Source: Pseudo-nitzschia pungens
Taxonomy: Eukaryota > Bacillariophyta > Bacillariophyceae > Bacillariales > Bacillariaceae
NCBI GenBank assembly: GCA_037355855.1
Contig: CM074764.1
Span: forward strand, 3,968,001-4,032,000
Direction: 5' to 3'
Length of the DNA stretch: 64,000 nt
Made by a program: the position numbers and the translations under genes. Under the pieces are notes generated by a model. That model saw nothing but the letters and a program-made list of their open reading frames with translations. It was not told the origin of the DNA and ran no database searches. Positions 53,877 to 63,179 of this stretch are shown here, piece by piece. How positions within the stretch are numbered: position 1 is the first letter of the stretch; the number at the start of each line of letters is the position of its first letter.

Positions 53877-54251
53877 CGATGGATTTCGGGGGGTGGCAAG
53901 GCCGAAATCCCGCTGCCCACTGGAGGGCTCAGCAGCAGCAGCAGCAGCAGCAGCCGCCGCCGCCGCCGCCGGGCCCGGCGAAAGCGGAACAATGGTCTCG
54001 ATCATCGCCGGTGCCGAACCACCCGAAGGGGTCCAGCGGTGGCAGTGGACGCACTGGACCATTCCATCCTTTGTTGAATCGGGAGGGAAGGCGCCGTCGG
54101 GAGGAGCTTTCGGAGGGGCAAAGTTGTCGTCGGGGGCAAGGATTTGCCAGATCGCAGACCGCGATTCGTCGTTTTCCGACACCGGTTGGGCATCGGGATC
54201 CGGAGCCAGGGTTTGGCCGATCCCGCTGCGATCGAACCAACGAGCGAGCAT
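51888..54251 (-). CDS. Ankyrin-repeat PP2C-type protein phosphatase
   Basis: 787 residues. The N-terminus has a CVHCHRW motif (67-73), poly-Ala (94-107) and an (AT)n tract (128-139). Ankyrin-like repeats lie at about 220-340 (DGYTSLQCAAYANN, SGMTALHIAGERGN, GGQTAFGRA). The PP2C catalytic domain runs from about 391 to 763: RGYMEDAM, CDGHGDNK, GGSTGVFALV, ANVGDSRCVLARK, LSEDHKPNLPGE, AVSRAFGDFDYK, ACDGIWDVMENQD and SRDNLSAILV. These supply the metal-binding aspartates. A poly-Gln run (406-416) and an acidic 75-residue insert (about 535-605) sit in loops. It dephosphorylates Ser/Thr in an Mg/Mn-dependent way; ankyrin repeats likely select partners. It is single-exon and clearly more GC-rich than the flanks, the best host gene here. 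Confidence 0.92.
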
Positions 54252-54719
54252 CCTTTTGTTTTCGTTTGCCTTCAGCTACTGATTCGGGTGAGCGAGAGGG
54301 ATGGAAGTGGAAGTGGAAGTGGAAGTAGACGTAGACGTAGACGTAGACGTAGACGTAGAAGTGGAAGTGGAAATGGGACTCTGCTGCTCTTCGGCGATGC
54401 GCTACTGGTGCTTTTAAAAGGTAATCTTACCGGTATGCCATCTCAAAAAAGTCTTCGGTTTTTTTAAACTCTACTTCACGAAAGACGTATCCTTACGGTA
54501 AGTTACCCGTAAGGTTACTGAACAACATTTTCCTCTAACCTTGGGCGAATTCACTGTCATTCATGTCATGCTTTCTCGTAGTGGGAGTGAGGCTCGGTGT
54601 ACCGGTACGTACGTTTGCTGGTGCGGGTAAGAGTAATTGGCGCTCCGGTAAAGCGTGTGGAGTTGTAAATGTCCCGTCAGCGTGTGATTATGGTGCATTT
54701 TTTTATAGCTATGCCCTTC
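54252..54719. other. Upstream region of the phosphatase gene
   Basis: A hexanucleotide tract GTGGAA/GTAGAC repeats at 54304-54372. Two GGTAATCTTACCGGTA / GGTAAGTTACC-like palindromic stretches lie at 54420-54435 and 54497-54515. The promoter should lie here; no TATA box is evident. Confidence 0.4.
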
Positions 54720-55100
54720 CAGTAGGATTTGTACCAGATCTACGTACCCCAACTCTTAGCAACCCAATATTATAAGATGTACAGGATGCTAAGATACAGA
54801 CGCAACTGTAGAACTGAAAGGGGGATACTAGACAGGATACTAGACAGGATGCTAGACAGGATACTAAACAGAATGCTAGACAGAATGCTAGACAGGATGC
54901 TAGACAGAATGCTAGGCCCTTCCAGTAGGATTTGTACCAGATCTATATACCCCAAGTCTTAGCACCCCCATATATTATTAGAGATACAGGGTGCTAAGAT
55001 AAGGACGGAACTGTAGATCTGAAAAGGCGATACTAAACAGGATGCTAGACAGAATGCTAGTAGGCCCTTTCACTAGGAGTAGTATCAGATCCACATACCC
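54720..55100. repeat. ~146-bp satellite next to the second copia LTR
   Basis: About three units with GGATTTGTACCAGATCTACGTACCCC landmarks and an internal run of GGAT(A/G)CTAGACA. It again abuts a 1560-type LTR, as at 1018-1420. Confidence 0.75.
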
Positions 55101-55141
55101 GAAGTCTAAGCTACAATTAGTACTAGAATAGGGTGCGCGCT

Positions 55142-55810
55142 TATGAAGATATCCAGGGTGCTGTGATCTGTGCTAAGGCTCCTGTGTAGGAGAGGTACTG
55201 GGGCTACAGGCAGCAGCATCCAGTAGCTGACTAACAGGTGCTGAGCTGAGTGCTGAGCTGTGTGCTAAATGGTTAGCAACAGGCTTAGCAACAGGCTCAG
55301 CAACAGGCTCAGCAACAGGCTTAGCAACAGACCTAGCAACAGACCTAGCAACAGACCTATCCTGCTTAGTATGGGTGCTAACAGAAATTACTAGGGTCGT
55401 TGCGTACGATTTGTACCGATCGTACGTACCCCGAGTATAGCACCTGTAATGGTGTAGCTAAATGCTACAGGGTTAGGGTTGCTAAGGCTACGAGATACTG
55501 AAAGATGCTAACCTACCATGATACCATGCTAAGATACTATGCTACCGCCGGGGTCGGGTCATTGGTGTATAATATGTACCATGACCGGATACCCGGCCCA
55601 AACAGTTACCCAACGCGCTAGCGTAAGTGAGCTAACGCACGATTCGATCTAATTAATCGGAGCTACGCTACGATACTCCGATACGCTACTCCGTAGAATA
55701 CAGCAGTACGGTACCAGAGCTACAGAGCTCTGTTATCCTACGAGTTAGTGGAGCGCTGTCATGATACGATACAGAGCTGAGCTGCGCTCAGCTCCCTCTT
55801 ATATTCACTC
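55142..55810 (+). repeat. Diverged LTR of the 1560-type copia family, interrupted
   Basis: It starts TATGAAGATATCCAGGGTGC and follows the LTR at 1560 through the minisatellite, the GATTTGTACC hairpin, the GGTCATTGG block and the GAGCTGAG region, with scattered differences and indels. It stops at TTCACTC, about 700 bp into the 966-bp LTR, where TIR element C enters. The rest, and whether it is solo, lie outside the window. Confidence 0.85.
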
Positions 55811-55853
55811 CGTCCGAAAACCGGTTCGCGACCCCTCCCAAGAATTTATTTGG

Positions 55854-56588
55854 CAGGGGTCATAATATAAGAAGGGGTACGCCACGACGTCTGTCCGTCG
55901 TCCGTGTTCGACGTACAAATACTAGTAAAAAAAAAATGGCACTCCATATTCCATGTGTGGTCCAATTTAGAAAAATTTCCCTCAGTCAATTTTTTTCTTC
56001 TCATAATTTACTGCATATCACTAGTAAAAGTGTACCTGATAAAGCAACTTACCAAGTACACTTCCAATCACTCTCCAACTTTTAAATTCGATATGCAGCT
56101 CATGTATATAGTTGAGAGTCAAGTAGTAAGTACCTTTTTCAGTTTACATCCATCTGCTGTCTGATATTGCTGATTCAAACTACCAGTGATCTGTGCCTTC
56201 CACCTGGAATATAAAATACAAAATCGGATCGTCCGTCCGTCATCCGTTTTATTTTTATTCAATTAAAAGCTTCCACTTGGAACCAAAATTTGGACCATCC
56301 ATCCGAATAACTTACTTTATCTTCCATCCATCTAGAGTGAAAAGCAGTTACATATTCATGATCCTTGTAAAAAATTGGGCTAGATACAATATTCAAATAT
56401 TGTTTTGTTACAATTTTTGATGGAGTTGTTATAGATTGAACTGTAATAGTTTTTGTTAGTATTATGCAGTGAAAGTGGAAAAAAAAAATTGAGGTTGAGG
56501 GAAATTTTTCTAAATTGGACCACACATGGAATATGAATCACCGATTTTTAGCGATCGTGGCGTACCCCTTCTTATATTATGACCCCTG
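55854..56588. mobile_element. hAT-type foldback MITE
   Basis: Terminal inverted repeats start CAGGGGTCATAATATAAGAA and continue GGGGTACGCCACGA at each end. The 8-bp duplication TTATTTGG flanks it (55846-55853, 56589-56596). Elements A and B show the related uninterrupted site. A second inner inverted pair (CCATGTGTGGTCCAATTTAG and on, 55951-55984 against about 56496-56530) gives a foldback structure. 735 bp, non-coding; CAGGGG tips and an 8-bp duplication are hAT hallmarks. Confidence 0.88.
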
Positions 56589-56805
56589 TTATTTGGGGGG
56601 GTCGCGATTTATTCCTGGCTCATTTTGACGAGCGAGAAAAAAAAATAAAATTCAAACTCGACCCAAATTTTTTTTCAATCTGACTCATTATTATCGACCC
56701 TACCATCATTATATATTATGAGACTGTTGCAGAAATTCACTCCCAAAAATTGATTTCTCATCCCGACACAAAGTATTTCCCATCACACCCCTCAAGAAAT
56801 TCATC

Positions 56806-56994
56806 TGCCGTGCGCCAAAATACAGTCACGAGCGCACACGGGACTGGATTAAGGATAAGGATAAAAACAATCGGCGAGTTGACAGAATCGCTGATTCGGA
56901 GGGCTCTTAGAACTGTAGCAAATGGACTAATCAATAGAGCTCACAATTTGCATATCACTACTGTTTTAATCACTAGTAGACCCGGGGTATGGCA
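56806..56994 (+). repeat. gypsy copy 2 5' LTR
   Basis: 189 bp, beginning TGCCGTGCGCC and ending GGGGTATGGCA. Confidence 0.93.
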
Positions 56995-57743
56995 TGATTT
57001 TAAAATCAAGCTGAGCGCTGATGACCATGAGCAGAAAGGACCGATCGGACCAAGGGACCAACGGATCCGAAAGACTGCCAAAAATGGAGGCGCAGAGAAG
57101 CAAAAACAGGGAGAAGGATATCCAGTGTCTGCAGCACAAGGAAGACCGACCCCAGCAACTGTTGGCGCCCAAAGAAGGGAGGAGCAACAGCAGCAACAGA
57201 GACACCTAAGTACCTAAACAGGACCATGGTCGACAACAGGAAATAATCGAAAAACACGAAAACATGTGCCGAAAAAGTGACACATAAATCAGTGAGTGGA
57301 CTAATTGGACCAACACTGAGTGGATGGACAGACCGCAGACGGATGCCAACCAAAACCGAAATATACGGATATCCGGAAAGGTATATAACCAAATACCCAA
57401 ACACCACTAATCCCACGGGATACGGGAAGTGGGACCGGCCCGGTGACAACTTAAGAAAGAAGCAACGCCGGAGAACCACGGGAATCGAATCCCACGAAAT
57501 AAAAACAGAAACAACTCCGGGGAACCACAGGATTCCCGTGAGCTAAAGAGAGAAACAACTCCCACCACTGAACAGACCAGGGGGAAAATCAGTTATAACA
57601 CGAGTTATCGCGAGAGCAGCTTAATCTAGAACTGAAAACTGGAAGAACTGGAGCAATCATTCTTGCCCAGTTCAGCTCAAAGCAACAAGATAACAGAAAT
57701 AGTGTAACTGAATTAAACTTAATAGAAAACTGATTAACTCACC
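56995..57743 (+). other. gypsy copy 2 leader
   Basis: The first bases TGATTTTAAAATCAAGC are where a primer site should lie, but I cannot match a tRNA. A 62-codon frame (57021-57209) has a counterpart in copy 1 with most residues retained. Confidence 0.5.
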
Positions 57744-59183
57744 ATGGCGGCTAAAGGAACCAAACTGAAACCCTTTAACATCATTCGGGAGGACTGGCCA
57801 GAAGACGCCACCGCCGTAAAAATGAGTGTAGACAGCGAGAAGGGTGGAATCGCATTCAGTGACTACCTGAAGGTCCTCCATGGTACGGAGAGACCAGAAC
57901 TCTTCATCATCTGGAAGAGGGACTTTGACCAGAAAATTGCTGGCAATGACAAACTCCATGGAGACCAAAAGCTGGACGTCCTACAGAGAATCCTCTCTGG
58001 GGAAGCACTAGCCCTTGTCCAGAGGACGCTCACTCGGACTCTTTATGCCGAACCGAAGCACAAGATCCACAATACCAAACCGGTACAGAAGAAGATCCAG
58101 GAAATCGAAAAACACGATCAAGCCAACATCCTCTTATCGATGGGGCAAGATGCCACCGAAACTCCCACGGGAGCCACCAAGGAGAAGGCAAAGGAGAAAT
58201 CTCCCGACGCCGACAAAACCAAACCGACTGCCACGGCGAACTCGGATGAGGAAACGGAGCCAGAGGAATTGGCTCCAATCCCAAAGAAAAGCGTCCCCAA
58301 CGCTCTCACCCAGTACTACCGATCAGCGGAGTACAGGAAAGATGTCATGGACGAATGCATGCATGTCCTCAAACTCAAAATTTTTGGCAATGACCAAAAC
58401 GGCAAACGCTCATATATCATCCTCCGTCGATTCATGCGGGGAATGCGAGTGGAACTCAAACATGGCATACGAGCATGGGCCAACCGAATGGCCGAACTAC
58501 AAAGCTACCTCCCAGAATATCTCTGGGAATGTGGCAGTGACCAAATGGAAACACCGAGAAGTTTCACACAGGGAGAAATGAAGGAAATATTGGACTCCAA
58601 CATGACCCACTCCCAGCGCGAGAAACTGGAACACATTGGATGGGACCTCTACACCCACTCCTTTAACACCACTATCGACAAACTTGAAAATCTGGAAACC
58701 ACCATCCGGAAGGAGACGGTCCTCCAGCAGCGCATCGCTGACCTCGAGAAGCAGAACGGCAGCACCAAGAAGAATCCCAAGGCCGCATCTGGGGGAGGAA
58801 ACCACCATGGAAAGTCCCCTGGCAAAAAGAAGCGTCCTATGGATAACAGTAACAAACAGCTCTGCAAGACCTGTGGCAAGGTCCATGCCGGCAAATGCTG
58901 GAAACTAACCGGTGGCCCCTCCAAGAAGGGAAAGTTTGACCGGGAAACCATCAACTTGCTCAAGGAGCACTTTGTGGCAAAAGAACAAGACTCAGACACT
59001 GAGCAACACTCCAAACCCCACTGGGGAAGGAACCTATCGAACCACGAGTACTCTTATGTACTGGCCACGGCCCAAGCTGACCACGACGTCTCTGATGACG
59101 AGATCGACATCTCCGAACGGGAACTCAAAGAGTACAGAAGAAAGTACAGAAAGACCTTTAAAAAGAAAGGATCCCATAACTGA
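57744..59183 (+). CDS. gag: gypsy Gag, copy 2
   Basis: 479 residues, same length as copy 1, with ACCATGG start context. A capsid-like domain lies at about 185-335. A helical linker is followed by a basic KSPGKKKRP region. The knuckle C374-x2-C377-x3-H381-x3-C385 binds RNA. The C-terminus is rich in E/R/K (ERELKEYRRKYRKTFKKKG). It forms the particle shell. Its TGA (59181-59183) is followed at once by the pol ATG in the same frame. Confidence 0.93.
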   Translation: MAAKGTKLKPFNIIREDWPEDATAVKMSVDSEKGGIAFSDYLKVLHGTERPELFIIWKRDFDQKIAGNDKLHGDQKLDVLQRILSGEALALVQRTLTRTLYAEPKHKIHNTKPVQKKIQEIEKHDQANILLSMGQDATETPTGATKEKAKEKSPDADKTKPTATANSDEETEPEELAPIPKKSVPNALTQYYRSAEYRKDVMDECMHVLKLKIFGNDQNGKRSYIILRRFMRGMRVELKHGIRAWANRMAELQSYLPEYLWECGSDQMETPRSFTQGEMKEILDSNMTHSQREKLEHIGWDLYTHSFNTTIDKLENLETTIRKETVLQQRIADLEKQNGSTKKNPKAASGGGNHHGKSPGKKKRPMDNSNKQLCKTCGKVHAGKCWKLTGGPSKKGKFDRETINLLKEHFVAKEQDSDTEQHSKPHWGRNLSNHEYSYVLATAQADHDVSDDEIDISERELKEYRRKYRKTFKKKGSHN

Positions 59184-62100
59184 ATGGCCGATACCATCCA
59201 CACTGGACCCCGCATCATCAACAGATATGCAGACGTCTGTGTGGAGGTATTGGACCACAAGGGAAGGGGGAGGATGCTCCGGGGCCTACTCGACTCCGGT
59301 TGCTCCAAATCCATCATACTAAGGCACTTTGTCGACCGAAGTCAACTAACGAACCGAGACCACAGATCCGTCACCTATAATACCTATGGGGGCAAGTTCC
59401 GAACCAAGTCTGCGGCTTCAGTGGGACTGAGGTTGATAGAGTTTTCAAACTCCAAAACCATCAAATGGACCTTCCAAGTGGATGAATACCATCACTATGA
59501 GGAGGTGCCCTACGACATGATCATAGGATCCGACATGATGGCACAATTGGGACTGGATATAAAATACAGCTCCCGAACCATCGAATGGCAGGGTGACTCC
59601 ATCCCCATGAAGGGAATGGGGGAACTTACTGACCCGGACAAATGTGAGGCAGTATTCTTTGCCAACACACAGAGCCCGATCCTCCAACAGGAGGAAGAGA
59701 GGCAAGCCAAAATCTTGGACGCAGACTACTCCAAAGTCGATATAGACGCCATGGTCAATGACTTGGAGATTACGGACGCGTCCAAGGAAGCCTTGAAGAA
59801 AACACTGAAGAAATTCCCAACACTATTTGGAGGAGGGTTGGGTCTACTCAAAAATATAGACCCGGTGTCCATTGAGCTCCAACCAGGGGTCAAACCGGTC
59901 CGGCAGAGGTACTACTCGGTGCCCCATGCCTTTGAACAAGCACTCCGAAAGGAGATCACCAGGCTCTGTGATATTGGAGTCCTGGAGAAACTCCCCCACG
60001 ATGATGACTCACCGTGGGCATCCCCTACCTTCTGTCAACCAAAGAAGACAGGCGATATCCGAGTTCTCACCGACTTCCGGAAAATGAACGCCGCCATCCA
60101 GAGGAAACCATTCCCACTACCACGAATAGGGGAAACAATCCAAAGGCTACAGAAGTTCCAATCAGCTACGGCGCTGGACTTGTCCCAAGGTTACTACACC
60201 ATCCCCATCTGCAAAGAGAGCCAGAAAATCTGCTCCACCATTCTGCCGTGGGGAAAGTATGCCTACAAGAGACTAGCAATGGGGATTGCTTGTGCTCCGG
60301 ACATCTTCCAATCAGTCATGATGAACCTACTAGGGGATCTGGACTACGTCCTTGTCTATATTGATGATATCCTGATCATTCAACGGGAGGGAGAATCCGA
60401 ACAGGATCATCTCAACAAAATCGATACAGTCCTACAGAGACTGGACGATGCTGGCTTCCGAGCCAACCTCAGAAAATCCTTTTTCATGCAAAAAGAAGTG
60501 GAATATTTGGGATTTCTGCTAACAACAGAGGGCATTCAGCCCCAGCCAAAGAAGCTGGAGGCGATGAAGCGACTAGAAGCCCCCAAGAACACCAAGCAAC
60601 TCAAGATGTTCCTTGGAATGGTAAATTTCTACCGGGATATGTGGAAGCGGCGCTCCCACATCCTGGCCCCCCTCAATAAACTAGCAGGGAAAAAGGGAAA
60701 AATGAATTGGTACTGGGGACCTACAGAGCAGAAAGCTTTCATGGAGGCGAAACGAATGCTCGCGGATGAAGCCAAGCTTGCATTCCCGGATTTTACGAAA
60801 CCATTTCATCTCTACTCAGATGCCAGTGACAGGCAACTAGGAGCAACAGTATGCCAAGATGGCAAGCCCCTTGGTTTCTACACAAGGAAATTAAACTCAG
60901 CGCAGCTCAATTACACTGTAGGAGAAAAGGAACTCCTAGGCATAGTGGAAGGGCTCAAAGCGTTTGAAGGAATCCTACGAGGACAAGATGTGATTATTCA
61001 CACAGACCACCTGAACCTACTGTATCAGCAGATGCCAACGCAGAGAATGGTACGATGGAGACTCCTTGTGGAGGAGTTCCACCCAGTAGTCAAGCACGTC
61101 GCCGGCAAAGACAACGACGCTGCGGACGCACTATCGCGGTTGGATATCACTGATGACCCAGCGGACACAGTGGAATGGTTACCACCAAATAAGCCCCTCA
61201 CTTACGCGGATGAGGAAGAGCACCTCCGGCAACTTCTATTCCCACTTGGAGAAGAAGCTCCGGAAGAATTCCAGGGCAATAGTGCATTCCCACTTGCCCC
61301 GGACATGATTCAGTTCTACCAACAAAAGGACACAGGAATCATGAGCGCCTTGGAAAAAGACAACCAACTGACCACCAAAATGGTGGAAGGTTATAATCTG
61401 ATCCACAAGGAAGGGAAAATCCTAATCCCGGACAACCTCAAAGACAGAGTCATGGAATGGTACCACAGCATGCTGGTCCATCCCGGAGAAAAGAGAATGG
61501 AACAGAGCATTCGCTCAGTGTTCACCTGGAGAGGCCTACGGAAGGACGTCCAGGACCTCTGTAAACACTGCCACACGTGCCAGATGTTCAAAAAGAGTGG
61601 CCGGAAGAAGTATGGACTACTACCGGAGAAAGCAGTTGAGGTCACCAAATGGCAGAGGGTCAATGTGGACCTCTGGGGACCTGCAACCGTTCACAATAAA
61701 AATGGTAAAGACTACCACATCCATGTTCTCACCATGGTGGATCCAGTAACCGGATGGTTTGAGCTGGCTCACCTAAAGGACTCCCCAAACGCAGCAGAAA
61801 CTCAACGTTTGCTAGACAGTACCTGGCTAGCAAGGTATCCGCGCCCAAAGGAAATTGGCTTTGATGGCGGGAGTGAGTTCAAAGCAGAGTTCCAAGAGCT
61901 CTGTAACAACATGGGGATGAAAAGAAAACCCAGTGGCGCTTGGAACCCACAATCCAACTCAGTACTGGAAAGGATCCATCAGGTCCTGAAGGATTGTTTA
62001 TTGTCCTTCAACTTGGAACAAAGGGACCTCCACGAGAAGGACCCTTTTGAGGAATTCACTACCAAGGCAGCATACGCGATTCGCAGCGCCATCCACACCA

Positions 62101-62450
62101 CTCTGGGATATTCCCCAGCGCAACTGGTGTTTGGAAGGGACATGTTCATGCCTGTGAATTTCCCAGTGGATTGGGAAGCAATCCAAGCAAGAAAACAGAA
62201 AAGTATCCACAAGAGCAATATCCGGGAGAATCAGAAGAGAATTCCCCATGTCTACAAAGAAGGAGACTATGTCACTCTAGAAAGGAAGGGCATTGTTCCG
62301 AAACTATCCTTCCCACGACAAGGACCTTACAAGGTGGTCAAGGCCCATGACAATGGAACTGTAACTATTGAAACTGCTCCCTTTGTAACCGACCGGGTTA
62401 ACATTAGGAGAGTGCACCCTTATTATTGCAGGGATCCTATTAAATCGTAA
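59184..62450 (+). CDS. pol: gypsy Pol polyprotein (protease, RT, RNase H, integrase)
   Basis: 1,088 residues, unbroken. Protease has LLDSGCS (D37) with IIGSDMM as the second half. RT spans about 240-470 with ALDLSQGYY (D332) and VYIDDIL (392-395). RNase H spans about 540-660 with YSDAS (D546), GEKELLG (E583), HTDH (D608) and DNDAADAL. Integrase has the zinc module H761...H766...C793-x2-C796, the core D829 (VDLWGP), D894 (GFDGG), E929 (VLERIHQ) and a GPYKV module near the end. RT before integrase is the gypsy order. Whether it is made by UGA readthrough from gag or by reinitiation at its own ATG cannot be told from sequence. Confidence 0.95.
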   Translation: MADTIHTGPRIINRYADVCVEVLDHKGRGRMLRGLLDSGCSKSIILRHFVDRSQLTNRDHRSVTYNTYGGKFRTKSAASVGLRLIEFSNSKTIKWTFQVDEYHHYEEVPYDMIIGSDMMAQLGLDIKYSSRTIEWQGDSIPMKGMGELTDPDKCEAVFFANTQSPILQQEEERQAKILDADYSKVDIDAMVNDLEITDASKEALKKTLKKFPTLFGGGLGLLKNIDPVSIELQPGVKPVRQRYYSVPHAFEQALRKEITRLCDIGVLEKLPHDDDSPWASPTFCQPKKTGDIRVLTDFRKMNAAIQRKPFPLPRIGETIQRLQKFQSATALDLSQGYYTIPICKESQKICSTILPWGKYAYKRLAMGIACAPDIFQSVMMNLLGDLDYVLVYIDDILIIQREGESEQDHLNKIDTVLQRLDDAGFRANLRKSFFMQKEVEYLGFLLTTEGIQPQPKKLEAMKRLEAPKNTKQLKMFLGMVNFYRDMWKRRSHILAPLNKLAGKKGKMNWYWGPTEQKAFMEAKRMLADEAKLAFPDFTKPFHLYSDASDRQLGATVCQDGKPLGFYTRKLNSAQLNYTVGEKELLGIVEGLKAFEGILRGQDVIIHTDHLNLLYQQMPTQRMVRWRLLVEEFHPVVKHVAGKDNDAADALSRLDITDDPADTVEWLPPNKPLTYADEEEHLRQLLFPLGEEAPEEFQGNSAFPLAPDMIQFYQQKDTGIMSALEKDNQLTTKMVEGYNLIHKEGKILIPDNLKDRVMEWYHSMLVHPGEKRMEQSIRSVFTWRGLRKDVQDLCKHCHTCQMFKKSGRKKYGLLPEKAVEVTKWQRVNVDLWGPATVHNKNGKDYHIHVLTMVDPVTGWFELAHLKDSPNAAETQRLLDSTWLARYPRPKEIGFDGGSEFKAEFQELCNNMGMKRKPSGAWNPQSNSVLERIHQVLKDCLLSFNLEQRDLHEKDPFEEFTTKAAYAIRSAIHTTLGYSPAQLVFGRDMFMPVNFPVDWEAIQARKQKSIHKSNIRENQKRIPHVYKEGDYVTLERKGIVPKLSFPRQGPYKVVKAHDNGTVTIETAPFVTDRVNIRRVHPYYCRDPIKS

Positions 62451-62468
62451 CAGTACCATGGAGGAGTA

Positions 62469-62657
62469 TGCCGTGCGCCAAAATACAGTCACAAGCGCAC
62501 ACGGGACTGGATTAAGGATAAGGATAAAAACAATCGGCGAGTCGACAGAATCGCTGATTCGGAGGGCTCTTAGAACTGTAGCAAATGGACTAATCAATAG
62601 AGCTCACAATTTGCATATCACTACTGTTTTGATCACTAGTAGACCCGGGGTATGGCA
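62469..62657 (+). repeat. gypsy copy 2 3' LTR
   Basis: 189 bp, 18 bp after the pol stop, preceded by the purine tract GGAGGAG. Confidence 0.93.
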
Positions 62658-62839
62658 TCATCACAAAAATCACAATTATTACCCGAAGCCCAGGAATCGC
62701 GACCCCCATGAAAAAAAATTTTGAAACACTATCAAGCAAAATATAAGTCTTTCTTTTGATAAATATTGATATTACTCTAATAATTGTTTATTCTCTGTTC
62801 AATTTTCTCACACACGCACACACAAATTTTGGTTCGTTA

Positions 62840-63150
62840 GAAGAAGTGGTCGTCCTTGAAATTGTCGTCGCTCTTCGTTTCGATCGTCCTCGTCTTTGTC
62901 GTCCTTGAAGTCGTCGTTGCTTCTTGCTTCGATCGTCTTCGTCCTCCCTGAAGTCGTCGTTGCTCTTCGCTCCAAATTGCCTTCCTCTTCGTCGTCCTCC
63001 CTGAAATCGTCGTCCTCTCTGAAATTGTTGTTGCTCTTTGCTTCGATTGTCTTCGTCGTCCTCTCTGAAATCGTCGTTGCTCTTCGCTTCGATCGTCATC
63101 GTCGTCCTTGAAATTGTCGTTGCTCTTTGCTCCGATCATCTTCGTCCTCA
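62840..63150. repeat. ~45-bp tandem repeat of element C
   Basis: It is homologous to 18285-18600 and 31085-31350. It encodes only repeat-derived R/K/S-rich frames. Confidence 0.75.
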
Positions 63151-63179
63151 TGCACACCACACAAATTTTGGTTCAAACG

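Larger units (their letters stand above)
56806..62657 (+). mobile_element. Ty3/gypsy element copy 2, structurally intact
   Basis: 189-bp LTRs with TG...CA ends. The 5-bp duplication TCATC flanks it (56801-56805, 62658-62662). The LTRs differ at three positions, all transitions. Gag and pol are both fully open and share one phase, separated by a single TGA. It is 5,852 bp long, potentially autonomous, and inserted in TIR element C. Confidence 0.96.

Noticed and set aside
55904..56525. Two short facing frames sharing the peptide WSNLEKFPS
   Set aside because: They are the two arms of the MITE inner inverted repeat, read on opposite strands.
62788..63160. R/K/S/E-rich frames resembling nuclear basic proteins
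   Set aside because: They translate the ~45-bp tandem repeat and are equally open in elements A and B in other frames.
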